Of a stretch of DNA of 64,000 nt, positions 27,701-40,406 are shown piece after piece. The stretch comes from Lepidodermella squamata (Eukaryota > Gastrotricha). The notes beneath the pieces are model-generated. The model made no database searches. It was not told the DNA's origin and saw nothing but the letters and a program-made list of their open reading frames with translations. How positions within the stretch are numbered: position 1 is the stretch's first letter; every line of letters starts with the position of its first letter. Location of the stretch: the NCBI GenBank assembly GCA_047495785.1, contig JBLDXI010000031.1, forward strand, positions 1,798,001 through 1,862,000, in the 5' to 3' direction. Made by a program: the position numbers and the translations under genes.

Positions 27701-30316
27701 GGCGGCCGACGCGCCGGTGGTTGTGTTGAGGTTGGCCGGGGTCTTCGCCGTGCGGCTCACCTGCTCGAGCACGGGCACGACGTTGGCGAGGCTGAAACGC
27801 ACGCTCTGCACGTCCAGGTGCCGCATCGACTTCAGGTGCCGAGGCAACCTAAGTACAAGAAAAAATCACATTTTAACACTTTTTTTTAAGAAAAATCGCG
27901 GTTTATCGATTCACGGAAAGTGGACAGTTTTAGTCACAATATCAAGCTTACAATATTTGGATATTTGAACGAAGCCCCTAATATTCGTCATTTGTATTTG
28001 CAAATTCGGCCGATTAAAACCTGAGAACAGTACCATAAAATCCATTAATTTCAAATGCTCAACCCAGCAACATACGGCGCATTGGGAGAAGTAGCATAGC
28101 ATAGCATAGCATAGCATTTTCTTTATTTTATCTTTTCCTTCATTAATTGATCAACAATAATATAACAATAACTGGGAGAAGTTCAAACAGAGATCCGAAA
28201 ATTGAAATATTTCTCCTACTCTGGTATTTAATTGACTCTGAAACTACTTTCGAACGGTACCGTGATTTCGATTTCAAATCATACTTTTCTTTTCGAAGCG
28301 TTTTCCGCCATTTATCTCAAATCCAATCCAAAAATTCAAGATTTTTTTTTTAAATTTCAGTAAAAAAAAGCCCTGTGAAGACGTCTCAGTCTCGACACTA
28401 CTCACCTTTCCCCGCACGTGAAGTCGGTGTCGAACTGGCTTTTCGAGGACGAGCCGTTGTTGAGCTGAACGAGCGGCATCGAGACGGAGCGGAGGCGGCG
28501 GGCGGCAAAGTCACGCGGCGAGTTGGCACCGGACGACGCCGCCGACGAGCCGCCACTCGACCAGTCGCCGCCGCCGCCCGTCCCATTCTCGCCACCATCG
28601 AGCCCGACGAGACCAGCCCGTCGGTTGTTGCTACCATTATGATACTGATGGTGCATGCGATGCGAGCGGACGCTGCGGCTCGATTGCGGATGCTGCTGCT
28701 GCGGCATCATCGGCACGAGATCGCCGACGGTGAGCAGGCGATTGAGTGACTCGACGAGTTCGAGCGGGCTCAGCGAGGCTGTCGGCGATTTGCTGCCACT
28801 TGGGCCACCGGCGCCGCCGAGGCCGGACGTGTCGAGGGCGCCGTTCGGCTGCTCGTCGAACGCATCGTCGACCGCCGTCACAGTCAGCGTCGACGCGTCA
28901 TCCGAGCCTACAACAACAAAATCATGAGAGTTAATTAGCTAAAAGCAGGAAAATATAAGATTTTTAACGGAAGTTTACCGTTTTATCAGAATACAATTTT
29001 GAAAATGTACCAGATTGAATTTTAGCCTTCATCTGATTAAAGCATTCAGACCTCGCATATCAAGGCTCTCTATCGCCCCCACATCGATTATTCGTTGTCA
29101 GCCTCGATATTTCAAATTCAATTTTCTGGATATTTTATTAGTGGCCCCAAGTTCATTTTATGAGATTTCGAAAATCGACGTCCTACTATAAAACCTCGAC
29201 ACGAGTCAAACTTGGGTTCCCAACTTCCAGGCGCATACTTTCAGTGAATAACAGGCTTTTCTTTCAACCAGGTGTGGGGAAATTAAGGATTTTCGTTTCG
29301 CAATTTCGAGACTCTCCAGGGTGCTAATTTCAGCAATTTTCCAAAGATAACACCCGAGGAGGTAAAAAGGGGAATTTTGTGATGCGAGCCATCGGCCAGG
29401 CTGGTTCAGATTCAGGAGCAGAATTGCCCAAGTCGAAATGATTAAAATATCAATGTAAAAAAACGCCCAAGTCCAATATTTTAAAAATTTTCTAATGAAG
29501 TTTTACCTTGATATCAATTTTGAGCATCGAATCAACGAAAACAGGCACAATTTGAATAAGAATAAGAATTGGGTAAAATTCACACGTCCGAATTCCAAGG
29601 AAATTTCCGCTGTGAAAAATATTCTAGATTATAATTTAAAATAGTTGGTCATAATTCCGTTAATAAATAACTGATTGATGAAGAGTGAAAAAGCAGGTCT
29701 CACCTGAAGAGGGTTCTTGAACGGGCGGTTGTTGTCGATGGCTGCTACTGCTAGTAGTTGCGGCTAAAACTCCATTACTGCTACTACTGGTGCCATTCGA
29801 CAGCGGAAACTGGGCGCCGTGGTGGTACGTGACCGGGCGCAGGCTCGGCATCGGGTGCTCGGGCGCCGAGTCGGAAGACGACGACGAGGCGTAGCGCGAC
29901 GAAGAACCGGCGTACGACCCGGACACGGACCCGGTCGAATGCGCCTCAACAGCCGGCATGTAAAACCGCGACCTGCCCGGATTCGTCGAAGTTGCGTTCG
30001 TACTGGTGCTAGTACTGGTAGTGACCTCGGGCGAGGCGAGTGGCACTCGACCTGCTCCTACAACGGAATTATTACTGCCAGAAGGCCAGTGGTCTAGAGT
30101 CAATTGCTGTGGCTGTTGTTGTTGGGACCATTGTTGTTGTTGATTGCTGCTGGCGGTCGTGTTTCTGGCCAGCAAGTGCAGCGGCGTGCCGAGCGAACTC
30201 GCCTGAATGCTGTTGCGCTGGTGCGGCGCCGCAACGCCCACCAGTCGCATCGCCACGCCACCGCCGCTCGAATTGTGGTGGTGGTGGTGGCTATGATGAT
30301 TCACGTCCGACGACAT
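21730..30316 (-). CDS. SIPA1L: SIPA1-like Rap GTPase-activating protein (RapGAP plus PDZ)
   Basis: Six exons on the minus strand: 30316-29704, 28907-28406, 27848-26790, 26039-25366, 24183-23191, 22499-21730. All introns are GT-AG with matching phases; the total is 4611 nt, 1536 aa. Residues 1 to about 370 are low-complexity (His, Ser, Gln). The RapGAP domain spans the exon 3/4 border and exon 4, with the catalytic asparagine in HIGNDVV (N821, compare the Asn thumb of Rap1GAP) and RQQLLRKRH before it. A PDZ domain covers about 1133-1210 and a leucine-zipper-like coiled coil about 1429-1468, the SIPA1/SIPA1L order. The protein should turn off Rap GTPases at junctions or synapses. The start is the first ATG after an in-frame TAG; an extra upstream 5' exon is possible. 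Introns are 557-1182 bp. Confidence 0.9.
28094..28118. repeat. ATAGC pentanucleotide repeat
   Basis: About five units of (GCATA)n inside intron 2 of the SIPA1L gene. Confidence 0.8.
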
Positions 30317-32320
30317 TGCCAACTACAACTCGTACATTTTCGATGTTTGAACAACGCCGGTTTACTAGGTTTACTACTGATGTCGTTTCCGCAACCACCA
30401 GCAACAGGTAATTACTACTGTACGGGATAAAATAAGAGTACACCTATATACAAGTAATAAGCAGCAACAATGCGAGTTAGTCTGAGTTGTGTTAATGAGA
30501 TGACTCGTCGCCATGATACCGCCACCGCCAACCAGAGTCGGCATCTGCGGATGCATATCTGCGTAATGAGTCACTACTACTGCACTCTGCTGCTGTCAAG
30601 TGGTTCGTTCGTATCTTTGTTTACATTACAAACAGCCAGTTACTTGTTGTTGCTCTTCTGGCACAAAAACACGGCAAGCGGCGGCACACTCGCTTTTTAA
30701 AAGCGCCAATTCACGCAATCCGCCACTTCTTCAACGTTATTGTTATTTTACATGTTTGGCTTTGTTTCCTACAACGCTAAATGCACTGAAATTACATTCT
30801 ACTTACGCTTCTCAATTACTAATCCGAGAAAAGGCAAAAACAATCATGAATTTTTCCCAACTTGAAAGCAGTTTCATTTGAATTGGAAACCCAAAAGCCC
30901 GAACAATCCCTTGCTATTCCAGATTTATTTTGGGACATTAGACATCTAGCTAGACCAAATTTACCCCAAATCGTCCTCTTTCTAATTTCAATCTGAAATC
31001 AATCAAGGTCTTTCAACTGAGCGTGACAGAACTCCGATATTACCAAAAAACTAGTAAAATTTTTCAAAGATATAATACTCGACTCACGTTTTCAACATAG
31101 ATTTTTAACTGGAAAATTCTTAGTTGGTTTCAAATTTTACAAGAAGAAAATCGTTTGAAAGAAATACGAATGCTCGGGAGGTCAAAGTTTTCCGATTTTC
31201 ATAAAAACCTAAATTCTAATATAAATACTTACTGGTTCGACGTTCCACTTCATTTGAATCATTCTAATTAAAATTGAAATACTCAGTCAAAATTTGCCTG
31301 ATAAGAAGTCCTTAATTGCAGCTCTTATCAGGAGAAACGCAATTTACAGAGCCTACCATTATCAAAAATTAAGCGATAAATTCGATCGCGCGAAAATATC
31401 ACGTAACGTCTCGCAGGACCAAAAATAATCAAGAAAATATTAAAAACGGACCGAAATTGCTATTTTGACTTAGAAAACTAGAATCACATGTCAATCAATC
31501 CAGCTGAACGCTTTTGCATAAGCAAGAACATTAGAAATATAAATAGGGAGTCGCGGAATCGATGACGTAATAGTAAATGAAATTTTAGCATTTTTCTGTC
31601 TAGAAAACGCAATAAAACACGGAAATGCGTCTCAAAAGCAGCAAAACACGTCAAGTCAGCAGAAAAAGAAGGGTAGAAACTTTCTGTATTTTCTTGAGTA
31701 AGTAATCGCCGAGTAAATAAGGTGATAAAAGTGGCGAGTGTCTAGGCACTGCCGAGGATGAATAGAGAGGCGTAAGATGAGCGGCGCGCGTGCTTAACCG
31801 GCGAGTGACCCGAATCGCGAGCGGGCGCAGATGTTTCATCCACGCCTCAACAGGCGCGCGCTGTTGACAATCGCCGCTCGGCACACACGCATAGCCTGCA
31901 GCGCATGAGGCATGTTTTTTGAACTCGGCAGACAAACACATTGCAGTTTAGAAAAGAAACTGCACAATGGCCATTGTAAAGCGATGATATTGTACTACAC
32001 GCTATACAATAAACACCTATTCTTCCTTTTGCATTTCGCAAACAAAGTCGCGGTCAGATTACGCCTCGGTAGTCACGGCCAGCTCGAATTAATTATCATC
32101 AGTTCAATAAAAACACCTAGAAAAACAGACACCGGTTGTTACGAACATTATTCAATATGGCACTATGCACAATGATGTTTGGTCTCACATTAAACAGCAA
32201 CAACCAGCAGTATTTACAATAAATTTTTTGCAAAAAAGCAAGTATTCAGGTATCACTATGAATATAAATCAATATTTGTTTTGGCTCTGATAAAACATCA
32301 ACGATTAGATTGTGAAACAA
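30317..32320. other. Intergenic DNA upstream of SIPA1L and downstream of the RRM gene
   Basis: Two kilobases, AT-rich apart from a GC-rich, CpG-containing patch near 31730-31900. It should hold the SIPA1L promoter. I see no coding exon with family motifs. Confidence 0.55.
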
Positions 32321-33157
32321 TTAAAAACGACGGCGATCGAAATCCGACGGGCCTCCTCGGCCACCATTATAACCTGATGACCCATACTGGTCGTCATAGC
32401 GGCCCCTGTAATCACAACGTCAAATCTACATGGTGTGTATAGAGCGCGGAAACTGACCCTGCGTAACCGTTATTGCTACCTCCTCGGTCGTACGAATTTC
32501 CGACTAGTGGCGGCGGCGGGCCAAGGGCGGTTGCGTTCGAAATCGCGTGGTACATGCGGTGGTACACTTCCTGTGGGTCGTGAATGCCCGAACGAACGAG
32601 CTGGTGGTGCACGTTAGCCGCAGCTTCGGCGAACATCGCGTACGTGGACGGATTGAATTGCGGCGGTCCACTGTCGTACCCACCCCTGTTGTCGTCAAAT
32701 TAGTACGATCTATTGAGAAGATGGGCGTGATTTACAAACCTAGAATACGGATCGCCGTATCCATCGAAGTAACCCCCACCTCGTCGATCGTCCCCACCAC
32801 GTCCTCGGATCGGGCTACGTTCGCGGTAACGGTCCCTGTCCCTCGACGCCGGGGGTGGTCCTTTCGGAGCTTCGCGTTTTGCCCCAGTTGAAACCTACGC
32901 GTATTTCAACGACGGTTCAACCATTAAGTTCGCGAGTCTTGTTGTAAACAAACCTCTACTCGAATTGCTTTCCCGTTAAGCATGCTCCCGTTGAGTGCTT
33001 TAACGGCTTGTTCAGCCTCATGAGCGCTCTCCATGTGGACGAAGCCAAATTCACGTAATATGTCGCATTCTACTACTTTTCCGTACTTTTCGAACAACGA
33101 TTGTAGATCGTCCCGATGCGCGGTCTTCGCTAAATTACCGACGTAAATCTTAACCAT
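32321..33157 (-). CDS. Single-RRM RNA-binding protein, lark/RBM4-like
   Basis: Four exons on the minus strand: 33157-32954, 32894-32740, 32685-32458, 32405-32321; phases agree and the sum is 672 nt (223 aa). Residues 2-69 form one RRM with RNP2 (KIYVGNL) and RNP1 (REFGFVHME); the motif VECDI and the following VSTG resemble the RRMs of lark/RBM4. Then comes a basic RD/RG-rich stretch (about 70-130) and a Gly/Tyr-rich tail ending in RRRF. Lark and RBM4 have two RRMs and a CCHC knuckle; only one RRM and no knuckle are seen here, so this may be a shortened relative or another small RRM splicing factor. Introns are 52-68 bp. It is divergent from fucose mutarotase. Confidence 0.85.
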
Positions 33158-34199
33158 ACTAGACTAAAAAGAGATGTCTGATATGGGTGACACGAGATGG
33201 CTGAAGAATGCATGTTCGGTAAGTAACATAATTAAAGCATCACTTGGCAAGCCCTAGTTATCGTAGAAGGATTGAGATTCACGATTCACGGATATGAGGA
33301 GAAAATAAAGCAGGAAAGCTTCGAATGAAGAAGGGCAAAATAAACAACAGTAACTTCAATTCGCAGTAGAAACGGCAACAAAATCAATATTCAATATATT
33401 ACCGAACATACTTCAATAAATTCATGTTAATAATTACTCGATCAGAGCAACGAAGGACAAATAGCCTGTTGATTGGTAACGTCCAAGTAAAAACTCTTCG
33501 TTAATCCATAAACGAAAGTAAAACGAACATTAACGAGTAAAAACGAACTGTTAGCGATAAAACGAGTGACATTTAAGGTTATCCCCAAACACTGACTTTG
33601 TTTGCAAACCGTTGTCCTGTTCCTCGCAGCATCATCATTAAATCCGTCAGTCTGAAGTCTGTCTGAGGAACCAGGGCTTTCACCTTTCCTCTTACCTCTG
33701 AAAACGAAGGTACCATTCATGCCTCCCCCGGAACCGGCAAGTCTAACCCTCGATTTTAGCGAAAAAGCTATATAAAAAACATTATGAAAGTGCCACATTA
33801 TATCTGATTCTGTAGATTTTTTTAGATCTCATCAAATTAATTTTAATTAAGTTGAAAAATTAATGAATATCATTACGCGCTAATTGAGCTTTGAACGCAG
33901 TTTTGGCGCCAAGTTAGTCCTCATCGGCATCTTATCAAGCGTGGTGCGTGGTGAGGAGATGTTTAGAGTTTAGAGAACAAATTGTTTATTCGATGATCTT
34001 TTATGAACTCCATGCAACTGCCTCGATTACATAAGGATGGATCACACCTTAGATTTATTTTCAAAATTGCCGTGAAACGCTGATACCAATCCTCTCCACT
34101 CTCACTGATGTTAATTCTTTCGCCTCAGCTCATTTATGTACTTTTCAAGCTGATAATTGTAGGCTTTTAGTTTGCTTTCGATTAATCTCGCCATTTGTC
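33158..34199. other. Divergent intergenic region, RRM gene / fucose mutarotase
   Basis: About 1 kb between two start codons pointing away from each other, so promoters for both may lie here. A 118-codon open frame on the minus strand (33442-33798) has no recognisable motif and is probably chance or untranslated leader. Confidence 0.5.
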
Positions 34200-34708
34200 A
34201 TGCCTCTGAAGAACATTCCAAGTCTCTTGTCGCCTCAGCTTTTGGCGACCCTGGCTGAAATGGGACATGGTAAGCTAACCCCATTCAAATAATTGTGGTA
34301 TCAATTATTTGTCTTATTGCAGGAGATGAAATTGTTTTAGCTGATGCTCATTTCCCGACTTCAAGCGTTTGCCGGTCTGGGCCGCGTGAACTGCGGGCTG
34401 ATGGAGTTCCCATGCCGCCGTTGTTGGATGCTATCTGCAAGGTTTTACCTTTGGACGCCTACGTTGCTGAACCTGTTGCTGTAATGGCGGTTGCTGATGG
34501 TGACAAGCAACGCGGGGTTCCAACTCCTACCGTCTGGGCGCAGTATCAGCAAATCGTGAACGCTGCCGAGGGTCATCCAGTTAAGATTGAAGAAGTTGAA
34601 CGTTTCGCCTTCTACGAGCGCGCGAAGAAGGCATTTGCTGTTGTCCACACCGGCGAAACGGCAATTTACGCCAATATTATTTTGAAGAAGGGCGTCGCAA
34701 AGTGCTAA
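34200..34708 (+). CDS. FUOM: Fucose mutarotase (RbsD/FucU family)
   Basis: Two exons, 34200-34269 and 34323-34708, split by a 53-bp GT-AG intron in phase 1; 151 aa, close to the vertebrate length of about 154. The enzyme interconverts the alpha and beta anomers of L-fucose in the salvage route to GDP-fucose. Family hallmarks seen: LLSPQLLATLAEMGHGDEIV at the N-terminus (the His at residue 23 is the conserved catalytic-site histidine), ADAHFP, the RADG segment, LPLDAYV, and the C-terminal FYERAKKAFAVV..GETAIYANIILKKG. A poly(A) signal lies at 34822-34827, only 40 bases before the next gene. Confidence 0.95.
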
Positions 34709-34821
34709 TTTATCTGACTGTTTTTTGACTGAAACAATGAACAGTGTGCAATGTTCTGCTGACTACTAACAACGTTGTGATTTTTTCTCTCTGGCAATCT
34801 TGTGGTCTATTTTTTTGGTTG

Positions 34822-34827
34822 AATAAA
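34822..34827 (+). terminator. Poly(A) signal of fucose mutarotase
   Basis: AATAAA 114 bases after the stop codon, in the short gap before POLD3. Confidence 0.75.
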
Positions 34828-34866
34828 ACTGCCTATTTAATCTGCTCATAGTTTAATTTTACGATA

Positions 34867-37484
34867 ATGGGAAAAGACGATCAGTATCAATCTGTGTTGA
34901 AAATGCTGACCGACGAGCAACGTGTTGTCACAGCCAAGTACTGCAGTCACCGGTTGCACGTGAATCCTGTCGAAAGCAAGCAGTAAGCGTGATTATTGAT
35001 CATTACCGACCATTTCACCCATCACTCGGCTTAAATAGGTTGCTGAAAAAAGCGCTGGAGTCTGGCAAAGATTCGGTAGTTCCAGTGTACGCGGTCTACT
35101 GCCGCGAGAAGGACGACGAAGAAAACTCGGGCGAGATCGAAAGGGTATTTCCATTCACGTGATAAGAAGAAATGCTGGAAATTATTTTGTTTGAAGTTTT
35201 CACTGAAATTAATTCAAGGCGAGCAAGACGCCGATGACGTATGCAGCGACGGAAATGGCGAGAAAGATCTCTACGCTTTAGCTCCTCACATTATGGAGGT
35301 AAATGAGACATTTTAACGCCGCACAATTTGTTGAAATATCTACGAAAATTCAATAGGATATCGTATCTCAGTGCTTTTCGACCGATGCCCTGTGCCTTCG
35401 TCAACTGCTCGCTGACGATCCTCATTGGTAATTTTATGAGGAATACTTTATTTTTGTTATCTAATTTTCAACTCAAGCCTGTCACGAATTACGAGCTCTC
35501 AACTGAAGAAAAGTTGTTCGCGGCCCGCTTCGTCGCACGCATCTCAACCCCCAGCTCAGCAGCAACAAAAATCGGCCGCTGCTACTCAATCCACAGCAAA
35601 ACCAGCTGCTGAAAAACCTAAGCAAGAACCAGCTGCAGCAGAGGCTACCAACAAGAAGTCGCAGCCGAATGCAACCGCTTCGAAGTCAGCCGTGCCCAGT
35701 GCCTCGGCGTTTTTCGGAACAGGCAAGCAGCAGACCGAGGCGGGTAAGAAACCAGCTGCTAAGGTGGAGCCTGCTGAACCTGCGAAAAAGTCGAAAAAGC
35801 ATGATGACGACGAAGAGCAGGAACGAGTCGTTGCTAAAAAACCGGCGGGCAAATCGGCTAGCAAGTCGAAGCAGCAAAAATCGGACGATGAAGACGACCA
35901 ACCTGAGAAGCCGATCGCTAAGAAAAAGTTGGCAGCTTTAATGTTTCCAAAATAATTTCATCGCACGTAAAAACTCAAAATTATCCGAATATGTTTTCAA
36001 AATCAGGATTAAAATAGACTAGCGTAAATTTATAGAACCAAAGAAATGCCGGAAATCCCCGTAAAATATGCTGAATTTTTTAAATATTGTAGAACAGTCA
36101 TTTTTAGCGCATTAAATCCTTGAAAGTTGATCCTTAATTTCTAGAACCCATCTTAAATTGAGAAATTACATTTAATAATAGTTGGTTACAATTTTTCAAT
36201 TTTTTTTTTCATTTTTTATCACAATTTTAAGAAATCGTCGTGTAATCGATGATGATGACGATGATGGCGAGGCGGATGTTAAGCCGAAAAAAGTCGAGGA
36301 GAAACCTGACGAGGATGTTGAGATGCGTGACCCTGAAGAGGAACATCACGAGGCGCCGCAACCGCAAGGATCTCAAACGAGTGCGATCGGCGACTCGCAG
36401 GCGAGCAGTTCAGCGGGCGGTTCGGGCGCGCGTCGCCTCGTCGAGCGAACCTACGTCGACGACGAAGGTTATTTCGGTAAGAATTCATTTAAAAACTCGT
36501 GTTATCTCATTTCGGGCATTATTTCTTCTTCTTATTACCTATATAAAAAATTCAAACAAAATTGGTATTTCTCGAATTTGTCTTTCATTATTTTCTGTTT
36601 ATATCGTACATTTTAAGCTGGTTAAAACATATCGTTTTACTTGGCAGCCTAAATTTAAATGACCATTGAAGTTATTTCTTTCAAATTTCGTGACTACTTT
36701 TCAACCGTTTCGTGTCGTTGAATAAGTCATGTTAAGATTTGTGTCATTCGTGATGCGTTGCACTCACGTTTTTTGGCTGCCCACGTAATGCCTGAATAAG
36801 CGTGAGTCTAAAATAGACACGATATTTATGAATCGAAATGTGAGTCACCGACAGGAAGCGACACGTTGAGCCTGTGAATGTTTGGTTATTTTTGCAATCT
36901 GCGGATAAACACGACTCGCGACGCATGACAATGTGACATGCGTCTATTCAGCCGCCAGGCCCCTCGCGCCTGAGCCAGGGAGAGGTCTGGGGCTGTTTTT
37001 CGCTTGCATTGCGAAGAGCTGAGGGAAATACATATCGATTTTTCGTGGTTCATATTTTCGGCTCTCGCAGGATGGTCTGTGCTTAAGGTGATTTTCGGCG
37101 AATTTTACCAACACCTGGTGGATTTGATTTTTTCGGCCCAGGATTGAACATATATTTTTGTAAAATTGAGATTCAAAAAAATCGATGAAACTATTTTTTT
37201 AAATTATTGAAATTTACACTTCGAAAACGTTGCGACATGTCTTGTTCTAAATTGCTGTTATTTCAATCCTTTTGAAATCAGTGACCGAGAAAACGTGGAC
37301 CCACGACGGAAGTGCGAAAAGCAGCGAGCCTGCGCCTGCACCAGCCCCTGCTGCGAAAGCACCTGCAGCCGCTGCGAAACCGGCGCCGGCAAAAGCAACC
37401 GCCGCTGCCGCAAAGCAGGCTTCGAGCGGAAAACAAACGGGCGGCAAGCAAACGTCGCTGACGTCGTTCTTCAAAAAGGCCTGA
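34867..37484 (+). CDS. POLD3: DNA polymerase delta subunit 3 (p66/Pol32 type)
   Basis: Seven exons: 34867-34982, 35039-35144, 35197-35298, 35357-35427, 35478-35927, 36232-36476, 37282-37484; 1293 nt, 430 aa, compared with 466 in human. The N-terminal winged-helix part that binds the catalytic B-subunit is encoded by exons 1-4; a Lys/Glu/Gln-rich disordered region follows. Exon 6 encodes RTYVDDEGYF and exon 7 continues VTEKTW, a block conserved in POLD3 (RTFVDDEGFMVTEK in human). The last residues QTSLTSFF are a PCNA-interacting PIP box (Q420, L423, F426, F427). The donor of intron 5 (GTTGGC) is weak and is the least certain junction, though phase demands it. The start lies 158 bp after the stop of fucose mutarotase, same strand. 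Poly(A) signal at 37597-37602. Confidence 0.9.
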
Positions 37485-40282
37485 AAAGGACCGCAAAATC
37501 GAGTGCGAAATTCGATGTTTTAAAAGCCGGACGACGGCGCTCTCTCTGTTTTCTTTTGCACCGCATTTCGAGTTGCATGATGACGATTTTTCGAAAAATA
37601 AACCAAGTCTACTACTACCTAATGTTGTTTTGTTGTTGTTTCACGCCGTAATAAATGCGCAGTCAATTACGCAGGGTTCGATTAGCGGTGGGAGCGTGGC
37701 ACCTGTGTTCCGTTGTCGCCGCTTCATCGGCAGCCTACCTGGCGTCGTCGAGCAAAAAACAACGCGAGATAAGATATTGCGAGGCGGGAACGTCCGCACG
37801 TGCCGCGTTATCGCGCCCTGATAAAAAAGCAACGGCAGCCAAAAGTATAGTCGCCGTTGCTGTCACCATCTCTACAAGTATTGTTTGGTAATTAATTCTA
37901 GGTATTATGAGCATTATAGTGATGATAATTCCTTAATTGCGCACGGACACCATTACGTACCTATTTTACCACGATGGCTTCATTCGAGATAACTCCGCGA
38001 CTCTCAGTACAAAGTTTTCGGGTAATTTTTTGTCGTTTCAGCGCTGTTTCATCGAAGCAAAACGTCATAGTTACACTCAACGTTTTGCATGCTTGCCTTT
38101 TTCCCTAAAACGATTATTAGGCATATAGTCGAAAGAAATAGTTTTAGTTCAATAATTTGGTGGAAAATTGTTTTGTGAAAATTGACGGGGGCGAAACTAG
38201 GTTAATTGTAGGCAAGTTTTAGATAAGGCTCAATTTTGAAACCCATCTCCGCAATTTTCTTAAATCATTTTTTTTAAATGAAGAAAATCTTCTAATAATA
38301 TTTAGGAGCCCACATGTAGGTTTTTCGGTCATTTCCAGTTTCGAAACATGCATTGAACTGAAAATTATTTTAGCGATTTTCAATTTCAAAACTGAATTTT
38401 TGCGAATCAGGCCAATAATTTAACATTTTTCTCTCGAAGGTGCGAGCCGATTGGCGGCAACTCATAGACCACTAAAAAAGCCACAAGCATTTTATTTCTT
38501 CAGCTTATAAGCAAATTCCCCTTGATTTTAGATGGAATTTTTCTTTTTCCTTCAAGTCGATTGGAAAAACCGAATTTCCAGTGGAATATATCTTTTGAAT
38601 TGCATGTCGTGAATTGAATTTCAACATCGTAACTGAAAACCAGTGAAATTTCCTTTGCTATATACCTCTCTATCCGTCGCTCTGAAATATTCGCTGCGCG
38701 CATACTGTCGAAGAAATATCCCTGTAATAATAGGTTTCAAATGCCATTAATATTAGCTTCACTCTCTAAAACAGGTAATAAGCGGCTTGGCGCACTGCCC
38801 TGCTCGCAGTCTTGACCCTGATTTCGGTGTTTAATTTATGCAAACAAAACAGGCTCCAACATGATGATGATGATGGCGACGACGATCATTAGGCTGTTCA
38901 CGCATGCGTAATTCCGCGCACCCGTTATAGCCGCAATTTTTCACCCGAATATACCTAATGGCTTTGTAATGACGGCGAATAATTTATCTTGAATAATAAC
39001 AAAAATAATAATAATAACGACGTTGATGACGTTGATGGTGATTTGAAATCATCATCAGCACCTGTTGTAATTTAATGATAGATATCGGCTTCGAATTTCG
39101 CAGCTAATTGCGCTTCACCTTTCATCCGGCTGCGAAGAAGAAGCCGCACAAGTGAGCGCGAGCGAGTTTTTTCTTGCCCACCGCCCACTCGCGATTGTAA
39201 TAAGCCGCGACCTGTGACTAAGGGCAGGCGGCAGGTAGTGCGCTCGCTTCTTATTACAACAACTCAGAGCCAGCTAGTTTTTTATTGCCCATACAGTGAC
39301 GCAGCAACGCTGTTACATATAGCTACACCCTACAGCTATGTTCAGCTGTTTTTTTTCGCCCTGTGCCGTTATGCTCTATGCTGTATGTATGTCGTCGTCG
39401 GCCCGCGTTTTTCATTCTCGAAAAAAACACCGCCGCCATCCATATATGAGGCTTAATAACAAAAGGTAGAAAAAACTCACCTGATCACAATAATAATAAC
39501 AGTGTATACGATGCCATGTCAACTTTTTGCTCGACATTCTTCATCTCGCATGCAGCCGTTCGATTTGCTCTATTAGTTTTTTGGTTTCAAGATATTTTGT
39601 GGCTTTTATCATCATCCTGTGTGTATTTTTTGCATTGTTATATTAGAAGCTTTGATAGCTTTCTTTTTCAACGCGCTCTTCGAGAAAAAGGTTCGGCTTG
39701 CTGGCCAAGTCCGCTAACCTTTGCCCCAACATCGATACTTGACGTAAGTTGCCACTTTTATCTACATAGCCACCCCCTTTAAGTCGGCCAGCAGCGCGAG
39801 TAGATATTATAAAAAAATTAAGTAGGTCAAATGCCAAGTCGCACGCGAGATTTGACCGCAGCGAGAAATTATTTAAAGTTAAATTAAAGGCCACCTGGTA
39901 AAATCAAGGTCAACGGTTGGGGAACCTTTCAAAATGAAAATTTCAAGCAAAATTGAGAATTTTAAAGAATCGCATGTTGTTTTTAATTAGGATTTAATTA
40001 AGCCATGTCCTAATCGAAAACATTTTAAGTCGGAATTAAGTTTTTAGCTTTAATTTTTAGCTTTAAAAGTGAGACAACCGGATGAAATTTTAGATTTTTC
40101 ACTCATTCGGAAATTTCAAATGTTAAAATATTGGCTTTCCTCTGGTTGATTAGCCATATAATTTCGAAATTCTACCTCGATTATTTCGTAATTAGCTAGA
40201 TTTTTGGCTGTAAGATATAGCGAAACCCGATGCGTTTTTTCTTGTCTTTTTTCGGCTAATTTTTGTCTTTTTTTCTTACAGG
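37485..40282. other. Intergenic DNA, POLD3 to the bHLH-PAS gene
   Basis: About 2.8 kb. I see no coding exon. It contains a short AAT run near 39002-39016 and GC-richer stretches near 39100-39250 that could be promoter sequence. The bHLH-PAS gene probably has a non-coding first exon somewhere here. Confidence 0.5.
37597..37602 (+). terminator. Poly(A) signal of POLD3
   Basis: AATAAA 113 bases after the stop codon. Confidence 0.75.
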
Positions 40283-40406
40283 TGAGGCGATAACTTAAAG
40301 CAGAGAACAATTTTCAGCGCAGTGCGCTTACGACAGTACAAAGGAAGGAAACAAGTCAGCTGGTATTACTGACGATATTCTGACGATTTGATTACTACGA
40401 AAACAA

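Noticed and set aside
33442-33798. 118-codon minus-strand open frame as a gene
   Set aside because: No motif, no good context, and it lies in the presumed promoter/leader of the RRM gene.
37573-38128. Small open frames after POLD3
   Set aside because: Short, overlapping on both strands, without motifs; in 3' UTR and intergenic DNA.
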